From: Draconibacterium sp.
Lineage (GTDB): Bacteria; Bacteroidota; Bacteroidia; Bacteroidales; Prolixibacteraceae
NCBI GenBank assembly: GCA_027011835.1
Contig: JALUZN010000435.1
Span: 1 to 5,972 of the forward strand
Reading direction: 5' to 3'
DNA: 5,972 nucleotides
How positions within the stretch are numbered: the first letter of the stretch is position 1; each line of letters starts with the position of its first letter. Positions 1 through 5,882 of the stretch are shown here, in pieces. The notes beneath the pieces are model-generated. The model was not told the origin of the DNA. It ran no database searches and saw only the letters and a list, made by a program, of their open reading frames with translations. The position numbers were made by a program, and so were the translations under genes.

Positions 1-16
1 AATTCTCCAAATCCAT
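1..16 (-). CDS. Possible start of a divergent gene (5 codons only, runs off left edge)
   Basis: Reading leftward from an ATG at 16-14 gives Met-Asp-Leu-Glu-Asn before the window ends. The only support is position: a perfect TAnnTTTG element lies 14 bases upstream on the same strand, the same geometry as the promoter and start of the rightward gene at 183. The product cannot be identified from five residues, and the ATG could be fortuitous. Confidence 0.3.
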
Positions 17-30
17 TCGTTTTTGCAGCG

Positions 31-38
31 CAAAAATA
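31..38 (-). promoter_or_regulatory. Bacteroidota-type -7 element, leftward (TATTTTTG)
   Basis: On the minus strand the bases read TATTTTTG, an exact match to the Bacteroidetes sigma-ABfrA -7 consensus TAnnTTTG. No good -33 TTTG is seen about 20 bp upstream, so the call rests on the -7 box and on its short distance to an ATG at 16-14. It would drive a gene lying left of the window. Confidence 0.4.
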
Positions 39-158
39 GTTTATTTTTTAATACTACTGAACGAGAAAACGGCCGAGTTTACGAAAGATTCTTTTACGCT
101 GTAAAAATGTTTTAGGTTGAATGTAAAGGTTGATGGAATAACGTCAACGAAATAATTA

Positions 159-166
159 TACTTTTG
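159..166 (+). promoter_or_regulatory. Bacteroidota-type -7 element for the DUF2027-Smr gene (TACTTTTG)
   Basis: TACTTTTG matches the Bacteroidetes -7 consensus TAnnTTTG and ends 16 bases before the ATG at 183. Transcription would start near 173, giving a leader of roughly ten bases. The nearest upstream TTG (130-132) is too far away to be a well-spaced -33 box, so the upstream element is weak or absent. No Shine-Dalgarno sequence precedes the ATG, as is normal in this phylum. Confidence 0.55.
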
Positions 167-182
167 CAAAAAATATTTAGCA

Positions 183-1214
183 ATGATAAAAACAGGCGAT
201 AAAGTAAAGTTTTTAAACGATGTTGGCGGCGGTGTGGTAACCAGTTTCATTAGTAACGAGATGGTTAATGTTGAAAACGAAGACGGATTTGAAATCCCCT
301 ACCCAATTTCGCAACTTTTAAATGTAAGTGCCCCCGAACTAAACAGTGGGTTTACCGAAAAAAAGAAACCGGAACCCGGCAAATCTGGAGAAACAACCTT
401 TGAATCAACCCGGGGAAAAACAATTCCGGGAAAAAATTCGCCCGATTTCTATTTCTGCTTTGTTCCCGAAAACGAAACATCTCCTTCGGAAGGAGAAGTA
501 GCATTGCATTTGGTTAACGACAGCAACTACACGGTAATGTTTCATTTTTCTCATTTCGACGGGCAACGCAGTACAACCGTAAAGTACGGAAACGTACAAC
601 CCAACTCATCAATTTTACTCGAAAGCATCGCAAAAACCGACCTGCAGGAACTGCCCGTATTCAGGTTTCAATTGCTCCATTTTAAAGATAACGAAGAGAA
701 ATGGAACGAGCCTGTTGCAAAAAGCTTTACAGTAAATCCGGTAAAATTTCATAAAGAAACAAGTTTTACCGAAAACCAATATTTTAGCGGTAAAGCGATG
801 ATTTTCCAAATTACGGGAAACATTTTCGAAACAGAACTCGACAAACTTACCGAAAACGATTTCAGGAAAATAGTAAAAGAGAAAGAGCAGAAACCCAAAA
901 CAGTAAAAACACCCCGGAAACGAACAACCGAGATTGTTGAGATTGATTTGCATATCAATCAACTACTCGACAATGTTTCGGGGCTAAGCAACCACGAGAT
1001 TTTAGAGTACCAGAAAGAGGCGGTTGAAAAAGAGATGCGGGCAGCCATTCAGTCGGGGGTTAAACGTATTGTTTTTATTCACGGCGTTGGGCAAGGTGTA
1101 CTAAAACAGGAAGTTGCAAATGTTTTAAAATTGAAGTTTAAAAAATACCGTTATCAGGATGCCTCGTTTAAAGAGTATGGTTACGGTGCAACAATGGTAA
1201 TTTTACGGCGATAA
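183..1214 (+). CDS. DUF2027 and Smr domain protein (MutS2-type Smr, putative nuclease)
   Basis: A 343-residue cytoplasmic protein with no signal peptide or membrane segment. Residues 1-50 form a small beta-rich, KOW/SH3-like start (IKTGDKVKFL, then GGGVVTSF). Residues about 85-215 look like a beta-sandwich and correspond to DUF2027, a Bacteroidetes domain of unknown function. A Lys/Arg/Pro-rich linker (about 233-248) leads into a C-terminal Smr domain (about 250-343). The Smr hallmarks are present: DLH at 255-257, HGVGQG at 300-305 and GYGAT at 333-337. Smr domains occur at the end of MutS2 and in stand-alone proteins such as E. coli SmrB, where they nick DNA or cleave mRNA at collided ribosomes. 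Whether this protein cuts DNA or RNA cannot be told from sequence. The DLH is followed by Ile, not the frequent Gly. A -7 element lies 16 bp upstream. The domain assignment is firm; the nuclease role is inferred from the family. Confidence 0.88.
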   Translation: MIKTGDKVKFLNDVGGGVVTSFISNEMVNVENEDGFEIPYPISQLLNVSAPELNSGFTEKKKPEPGKSGETTFESTRGKTIPGKNSPDFYFCFVPENETSPSEGEVALHLVNDSNYTVMFHFSHFDGQRSTTVKYGNVQPNSSILLESIAKTDLQELPVFRFQLLHFKDNEEKWNEPVAKSFTVNPVKFHKETSFTENQYFSGKAMIFQITGNIFETELDKLTENDFRKIVKEKEQKPKTVKTPRKRTTEIVEIDLHINQLLDNVSGLSNHEILEYQKEAVEKEMRAAIQSGVKRIVFIHGVGQGVLKQEVANVLKLKFKKYRYQDASFKEYGYGATMVILRR

Positions 1215-1219
1215 TTTTA

Positions 1220-1264
1220 GCACCGGTGCCAAATGGCATTAGTATCGTTAGCCGGGTCGCCGGT
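1220..1264. repeat. Cluster of GC-rich inverted repeats between the two rightward genes
   Basis: Within 45 bases there is a perfect 10-bp palindrome GCACCGGTGC (1220-1229), a TGCC-AAAT-GGCA hairpin (1227-1238), and a CCGG-GTCG-CCGG hairpin (1252-1263). ACCGG at 1222-1226 can also pair with CCGGT at 1260-1264, so alternative folds exclude one another. An A run follows (1265-1270) instead of a T run, so this is not a standard intrinsic terminator for the rightward gene. It could end transcription weakly, bind a regulator, or be chance structure. Confidence 0.35.
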
Positions 1265-1285
1265 AAAAAATATGCTAACTTTTAT

Positions 1286-1293
1286 TACTTTTG
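1286..1293 (+). promoter_or_regulatory. Bacteroidota-type -7 element for the phosphatase-like gene (TACTTTTG)
   Basis: TACTTTTG is identical to the element upstream of the preceding gene and matches TAnnTTTG. It ends 19 bases before the ATG at 1313, predicting a leader of about 10-15 bases. No TTTG is visible at the -33 position. Its presence suggests that this gene has its own promoter and is not only co-transcribed with the gene ending at 1214. Confidence 0.5.
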
Positions 1294-1312
1294 AAAGCCA
1301 AATTGAGATGTT

Positions 1313-2938
1313 ATGAGGAGAACATTATTCGTTATGATAATTGCGGTTGCTTTTGCCACTTTCGGGAAAGTTTCGGCAGAGGAAAACAGACCCAAGGTAG
1401 TGGTTGGAATTGTGGTGGAAAATATGCGCCCCGACTATATTCAACGGTTTTGGAATAAATTTGGCGAAAACGGTTTTAAAAAGCTGTACACACAAGGAGC
1501 AGTTTGTACAAATGTACATTTAATACAACACATTCAGAATTATGCAACGGGAACGGCCACACTGTTTTCGGGGGTAAATCCGTCGATTCACGGAATTATC
1601 GACAAAACCTGGTTCGACAGATTGAAAAACAGCGAAGTTGAGTGCACCACCGACGACAACTATTTTACCGTTGGCGCCGACACCAAAGAGGGAAACGCCT
1701 CGCCGGTGAATTTAATGGCAACCACAATTACCGACAACCTGAAGATTTTCACACAAGGCAAATCGAAAGTTTTTAGCGCAGCCATTAACCGCGAAACAGC
1801 AATTTATGCTGCCGGCCACGCTGCCGACGCTGCGTACTGGTTTGATGTAAAATCGGGAAGAATGATTTCGAGTTCGTTTTACATTAGCACGTTCCCCGAC
1901 TGGGTGCGGCTGTTTAACAGCGAGAATTATGCCGAAATGTACAGCTACCGCACCTGGACAACACTGCTGCCCGAAGCAACTTACACCGAAAGTGTTCGCG
2001 ACGACTACCTGTTCGAACGCGGTTACTTTGGCGAGTTTAACACCTTCCCCCACAGCATTAACAAATACCTGAAACGTACCGGCGATTTCAGACCTTTTAA
2101 AACTACGCCGTCGGCCAATTTAATGATTAAAGATTTTGCATTACAACTATTTGCCAACGAAGATATTGGCACCGACGAAAACACCGACTTTGTTACCGTA
2201 GCTTTTTCGTCGATGGATTACGAAAATGGCTCGTTTGGTCCGGCATCGCTCGAAATGGAAGATACCTATTTGTATATGGACAAATATATTGGCGAATTAA
2301 TTGACTCGACCGAAGAACGTTTTGGGAAAGAGAATGTACTTTTTTTTCTGGTTGGCAACACTTCGGCATCGTACCCGGTTGAATATTTAAAAGAGGAGTT
2401 TCATCTGCCGGTTAACTATTTTAACGTTGAAAGTGCCATTGCTCTGCTTAACTCGTTTTTAAACATTACATACGGCGACAACCAGTGGATTGAACACTAC
2501 TCGGATTTGCAGGTTTATTTAGATTACGATTTAATTAAAAAAAATAAACTCGATATTAATGAAATGCGCGATGTAACATCGAGCTTTTTTAACCATTTCG
2601 AAGGCGTTCAGCTTTCGCTACCATCGTACCAACTGGAGCAGGGTAGTTCGACAAACGGGCTGCTTGCACCGCTCTACAAAACATATACAAAAAGTAGGTC
2701 GGGCGATTTTATGTTTATTTTGCGCGAAGGGTGGCAACCCTCGTATAAATTTAAACGGGTAAACTACACCGACCAGTCGCAGGTGCCTTTGGTTTTTTAT
2801 GGCTCAAACATAAAACCTATGAAAATTAAACAGAAACTCGATGGTACCGATTTGGTGCCAACACTTTCGGAACTGATAAATATTCCTATTCCAGACAAAT
2901 GTCAGGGAGAAACAATTGAGGAGGTTTTAGGCGAGTAG
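1313..2938 (+). CDS. Exported PafA-like alkaline phosphatase family protein, predicted catalytically dead
   Basis: A 541-residue protein with a signal peptide (RR at 2-3, hydrophobic 5-17, cleavage likely after VSA at 20-22), so periplasmic or outer-surface. It aligns along its length with the PafA-type phosphate-monoesterase branch of the alkaline phosphatase superfamily. Retained landmarks are VVGIVVENMRPDY (30-42), NPSIHG (89-94), AAGH (166-169), YWFD (175-178), SFGPASLEMEDTYL (307-320), VPLVF (491-495) and TDLVPTL (512-518). The length is normal for the family. The active site is not: by motif alignment the first metal Asp is Glu36, the nucleophilic Thr is Tyr77, the substrate-binding Asn is Lys98, the Lys-x-Arg pair is Asn159/Glu161, the His of DxxxH is Gly306, the DH pair is Asn349-Thr350, and the late metal His is Lys481. 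Only Asp302 remains. The reading frame is intact and the fold motifs are kept, so this looks like a maintained pseudoenzyme and not a decaying gene. The family is sure; inactivity is an inference from recalled family motifs. Confidence 0.85.
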   Translation: MRRTLFVMIIAVAFATFGKVSAEENRPKVVVGIVVENMRPDYIQRFWNKFGENGFKKLYTQGAVCTNVHLIQHIQNYATGTATLFSGVNPSIHGIIDKTWFDRLKNSEVECTTDDNYFTVGADTKEGNASPVNLMATTITDNLKIFTQGKSKVFSAAINRETAIYAAGHAADAAYWFDVKSGRMISSSFYISTFPDWVRLFNSENYAEMYSYRTWTTLLPEATYTESVRDDYLFERGYFGEFNTFPHSINKYLKRTGDFRPFKTTPSANLMIKDFALQLFANEDIGTDENTDFVTVAFSSMDYENGSFGPASLEMEDTYLYMDKYIGELIDSTEERFGKENVLFFLVGNTSASYPVEYLKEEFHLPVNYFNVESAIALLNSFLNITYGDNQWIEHYSDLQVYLDYDLIKKNKLDINEMRDVTSSFFNHFEGVQLSLPSYQLEQGSSTNGLLAPLYKTYTKSRSGDFMFILREGWQPSYKFKRVNYTDQSQVPLVFYGSNIKPMKIKQKLDGTDLVPTLSELINIPIPDKCQGETIEEVLGE

Positions 2939-3125
2939 TATCTTTTTATTTATTGTACCCGAGCTTCACTTAGTATAAAACAAGTACAAAACAACCTTGT
3001 AATGTCGTACTGAATCTATTCTTATGCACAATCTTATTGCTACAGGATTTGAAAATTTAATCGAGATTCTTGCTTTAAATCATTTAAAGAATTTCCAATT
3101 TTTATCTTTTTTCACTTAACCTGAA
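2939..3125. other. Convergent intergenic gap
   Basis: These 187 bases separate the stop codons of two converging genes. They hold no open frame of note and no RNA gene that I can recognise. An AT-rich inverted repeat lies at 3073-3089, followed by T-rich sequence on the plus strand. A weaker structure is AGTAC/GTACT (about 2991-3025) enclosing ACAA-CC-TTGT. Neither is a classical GC-stem terminator. The gap also coincides with a change in base composition. Confidence 0.5.
3073..3089. repeat. AT-rich perfect inverted repeat, weak bidirectional terminator candidate
   Basis: CTTTAAAT and ATTTAAAG are exact reverse complements separated by a single C. As a hairpin it would open to a stem of about six pairs with a 5-base loop. 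The T-rich stretch on the plus strand starts about ten bases later (3100-3115). Its place between convergent genes suits a terminator, but the stem is purely A/T apart from its outermost C-G pair. Confidence 0.3.
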
Positions 3126-4691
3126 TTATTCCACTCTTTTTAAATCTAAATCTTGGAAATCAAAACTAAAATCAATATTTGGTGAAATACCTTTCATTTT
3201 TATGCTTTGTGCTTTCCCCTCTTCATCAAGACTAAACATGGCAAAGGCATCAGCATTCATATCCTGATATTCCCATTTGATGGCAAAAGAATTTGCCTTA
3301 TAAAAAAACATTTGTCCGTTAAGCTTTGGCGAACGATACGACTTAATCCATAACTTATCACCTTTCATAAAAACTTCAACTTTCCCAAACCAGTTATCTT
3401 CGTAAATACCAATATAGTCTTCAAATTTTAAGTGATCACTATTAGCCGATTTCACTATTTCCCAAACCTGTTTACTTGTTTGATCATCCTCATCTTCTAT
3501 CTTCTCAAGAATTTTAGAATAATAGTTGATCCAATCAAATTTGTCTAAGCCTAAATAACTATCAATAATAGATTTCGAAATAACTCGATTAGCTGCTCCT
3601 CCGCCTTTTTCAGTATTGGTTAAAATAACTATTCCAAGCCCTAAATCTGGAACCAATTCGACAATTGAAAGCAGGCCAGGCAACGCACCCGTGTGAGAAA
3701 CATTTAAATTACCTTTAATGTCTGTTAAAAACCAACCTAATCCATAGCCTCTAAAATGAGAATTGTATCGGGGATTAGGGTCAGCATCAAGGGTAGTATG
3801 TATTTTCCACATCTCATTTTGTCTTGCTTCAGAGAATAATTCTTTCTCTAAATTCTCACCATACTTCCCTTTATTTAATTGTACAAGCAACCAATTACAT
3901 AAATCATCCACATTTGAAGTAATTCCACCTGCTGCTCCATTGATTATATCTTCACAAACAGATATTGTTCTGGTTTTGCCTTTTGAAGTTGAATGTGGAG
4001 TTACCAAATTTCCTTTATCCTTAACTCTTGATAGTGAGCCATAAGAATTGTCCATATTTAATGGCTGCATTATTCTTTTTTCAACAAATTCTTCCCAACA
4101 CATTCCACTTACTCTTGCAATAACTTCTCCTGCAACCACATATAATAGATTGTCATAATCAAATTTTGTTCTAAAAGCAGATTGGGGCTCGAAATACTGA
4201 AAACTTGATACTACATCATCAATTGTAAAATCAGCACCATCAGGAAAAAACATTAAATCACCTACGCCTAATCCCAGACCACTTCGATGTGTTAGCAAGT
4301 CTTCAATACTGAAGTTTTCTGTAACATAACTATTATACATTTTAAATTTAGGAATATACTTCTTCACTTTATCTTGCCAACTTATTTTGCCTTCATCTAC
4401 TAAAATTGCCAGGGCAGCAGTAGTAAAAGCTTTACTGTTTGATGCTATAATAAAATTGGTATGTTTATTTACCCTTTCTTTTGTTACTATAGATTTTACT
4501 CCATAACCTTTGGAATGGATGACTTTTCCATCCTTTACAACACCAACGGCCATACCAACAACATTGAACTTTGTCATAGTCTCTTCTACAAGTTGATCTA
4601 TTTCGCTAGAAGATATCTGGGCATGTATAGTGTTACTTAGTAAAAAAGTAAAAAATAGGGTAAATACTATGTTTCGTTTTAAATTATTCAT
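3126..4691 (-). CDS. Exported serine hydrolase, class C beta-lactamase fold, with C-terminal DUF3471 domain
   Basis: A 521-residue protein read from the ATG at 4691. A TTG three codons upstream (4700) is in frame, but the ATG places MNNLKR directly before the hydrophobic signal-peptide core, so I prefer it. Cleavage is likely after IHA (22-24), giving a periplasmic enzyme. The catalytic domain (about 28-365) carries SxxK as SNSK (Ser84 nucleophile, Lys87 base), LLTHRSGL (132-139), the Tyr-x-Asn motif as YDN (179-181) and the third motif HTG (333-335) followed by ALPG. HTG in place of KTG is usual in the esterase, D-aminopeptidase and PBP4* type members of this family. Residues about 419-516 match DUF3471 (YIGIY, then FGKVEV), a beta-domain often fused to such hydrolases. 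The substrate cannot be named; peptides, D-amino-acid peptides or esters are possible, and true beta-lactamase activity is unlikely. It lies 42 bp downstream of the dipeptide epimerase gene, which favours a peptide substrate. Confidence 0.87.
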   Translation of the reverse strand: MNNLKRNIVFTLFFTFLLSNTIHAQISSSEIDQLVEETMTKFNVVGMAVGVVKDGKVIHSKGYGVKSIVTKERVNKHTNFIIASNSKAFTTAALAILVDEGKISWQDKVKKYIPKFKMYNSYVTENFSIEDLLTHRSGLGLGVGDLMFFPDGADFTIDDVVSSFQYFEPQSAFRTKFDYDNLLYVVAGEVIARVSGMCWEEFVEKRIMQPLNMDNSYGSLSRVKDKGNLVTPHSTSKGKTRTISVCEDIINGAAGGITSNVDDLCNWLLVQLNKGKYGENLEKELFSEARQNEMWKIHTTLDADPNPRYNSHFRGYGLGWFLTDIKGNLNVSHTGALPGLLSIVELVPDLGLGIVILTNTEKGGGAANRVISKSIIDSYLGLDKFDWINYYSKILEKIEDEDDQTSKQVWEIVKSANSDHLKFEDYIGIYEDNWFGKVEVFMKGDKLWIKSYRSPKLNGQMFFYKANSFAIKWEYQDMNADAFAMFSLDEEGKAQSIKMKGISPNIDFSFDFQDLDLKRVE

Positions 4692-4733
4692 ATTTGGCAA
4701 CTTTTGAGTTTAAGATAAATATCAACTAAAAAA

Positions 4734-5867
4734 TTAATCGATTATTGCTTTCTCCATTTTATCTAAATAAGTCTGATTAAAGTCTGCACCTATCCCGGGT
4801 GTGTCAGGCAGAAATATATTACCATTATCTCCGTATGTGATGCCCCCAGTTACAGGGTCTTCACTTAGATATAAAGCCGAATCAATATCGAAATGCACTA
4901 TATTTTTACGGGCAACCACCAAGTGAGTTAATGCAGTTAAGGCCAATCGTGTTTCCAGCATACAGCCCACTTGCGATTTTATTCCTGCACTTTCTGCAAT
5001 TGATATAATTTTCAAGGCACTGTTTAATCCGCCCGCCTTTGCAAGTTTTATATTAAAATAATCGCAAGCTTTCATGCTTGCTAAACGGTAAGCATCAAAA
5101 TGATCAAAAACAGATTCGTCAGCCATTATGGGTATTGGACTTTTAGATTTTACAATTGCTAAATCACTGTTGTTCCATCTGAGAATTGGCTCTTCACAAT
5201 GTTCGATATTATATTTTGCCAACTGGTTAAGAGTGTTTATTGCAGTAACAGTATCCCAACCCTGATTAGCATCAATACGTAATGGAATTTCCATTCCAAT
5301 AGCCTCTCTTATCGCTTTTATTCTTGCTACATCTATTTCAGTACCTTCTCCTAATTTTACTTTTATTGCAGGGAAACCGGCATTTTTAAATTCTAAAGCT
5401 TCGTTTGCCATTTCTTCGGGCGAAGAAATACCAACTGTCATGTCAGTTGTGATAACTCTATCATTTTTTCCACCCCAAAGCGCATATAGTGGCATATTCG
5501 TATATTTCCCCAAAATATCATACAAGGCCATATCAAAAGCACTTATAATAGTAGGATTAAGTTTCAATTCCCTATTCAATTCATATAAACGATTTTCAAT
5601 TTCAAGAGGATTCTTACCTTTAATTAATTGGGCAAGCATTTTTGCTAATACAAAATTACTTTCCTGAGTATCACCCGTAATAAAAGATGTCGGGCTTGCT
5701 TCACCTACACCATATAAGCCATCTTGATTTGTATGAATTTTAATAGCTGTATTTGGTGCATTTCTCTCAACTCCGAGTGATATAGTGAAAGGTTTTACTA
5801 AGGGGACACTTAGATTAAAAATTTCAATTTTTGTGATTTTCAAGTCATTAAATTTCACGTTTCCCAT
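4734..5867 (-). CDS. Dipeptide epimerase (enolase superfamily, muconate-lactonizing subgroup)
   Basis: A 377-residue cytoplasmic enzyme predicted to epimerise the alpha-carbon of the second residue of a dipeptide through two-base proton transfer with Mg2+. The N-terminal capping domain (about 10-130) includes the specificity loop, with ITGDT at 63-67. The barrel shows KxK (Lys169, Lys171), the Mg ligands Asp199 (DANQGW), Glu225 (EEP) and Asp250 (ADES), the opposing Lys274 (NIKLAKAGG), and the DxD motif Asp327/Asp329 that binds the dipeptide amino group. DxD separates dipeptide epimerases from other muconate-lactonizing-type enzymes. It resembles the B. subtilis L-Ala-D/L-Glu epimerase YkfB, but the arginine that binds the Glu side chain there (Arg24) appears to be Gly32 here, so specificity is open. 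About ten extra residues precede the usual start. It begins 15 bp after an upstream gene and ends 42 bp before the serine hydrolase, so an operon is likely. All catalytic residues are present. Confidence 0.9.
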   Translation of the reverse strand: MGNVKFNDLKITKIEIFNLSVPLVKPFTISLGVERNAPNTAIKIHTNQDGLYGVGEASPTSFITGDTQESNFVLAKMLAQLIKGKNPLEIENRLYELNRELKLNPTIISAFDMALYDILGKYTNMPLYALWGGKNDRVITTDMTVGISSPEEMANEALEFKNAGFPAIKVKLGEGTEIDVARIKAIREAIGMEIPLRIDANQGWDTVTAINTLNQLAKYNIEHCEEPILRWNNSDLAIVKSKSPIPIMADESVFDHFDAYRLASMKACDYFNIKLAKAGGLNSALKIISIAESAGIKSQVGCMLETRLALTALTHLVVARKNIVHFDIDSALYLSEDPVTGGITYGDNGNIFLPDTPGIGADFNQTYLDKMEKAIID

Positions 5868-5882
5868 AATTGTATTTTATGA

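Noticed and set aside
41..250. 69-codon minus-strand open frame across the promoter region of the first gene
   Set aside because: It overlaps the promoter and the start of the Smr gene, is Phe/Ser-rich, and shows no domain.
615..962. 115-codon minus-strand open frame opposite the Smr gene
   Set aside because: It is Cys/Phe-rich, low-complexity and fully antisense to a well-supported gene; it is a shadow of that gene's codon pattern.
1252..1270. CCGG hairpin followed by a homopolymer, considered as an intrinsic terminator
   Set aside because: The homopolymer is A on the plus strand, and for leftward transcription the T run would precede the hairpin, so neither orientation fits.
1712..2053. 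113-codon minus-strand open frame opposite the phosphatase-like gene
   Set aside because: It is antisense to conserved coding sequence, with no recognisable domain or promoter.
3763..4044. 93-codon plus-strand open frame opposite the serine hydrolase
   Set aside because: It is antisense to the catalytic domain of the hydrolase and shows no independent coding evidence.
3126..4691. Reading the serine hydrolase as an antibiotic-resistance beta-lactamase
   Set aside because: The HTG third motif, the C-terminal DUF3471 domain and the epimerase neighbour fit the broad esterase/peptidase branch of the fold better than AmpC enzymes.
5440..5667. 75-codon plus-strand open frame opposite the epimerase
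   Set aside because: It is antisense to conserved barrel and cap sequence, with no domain or promoter.
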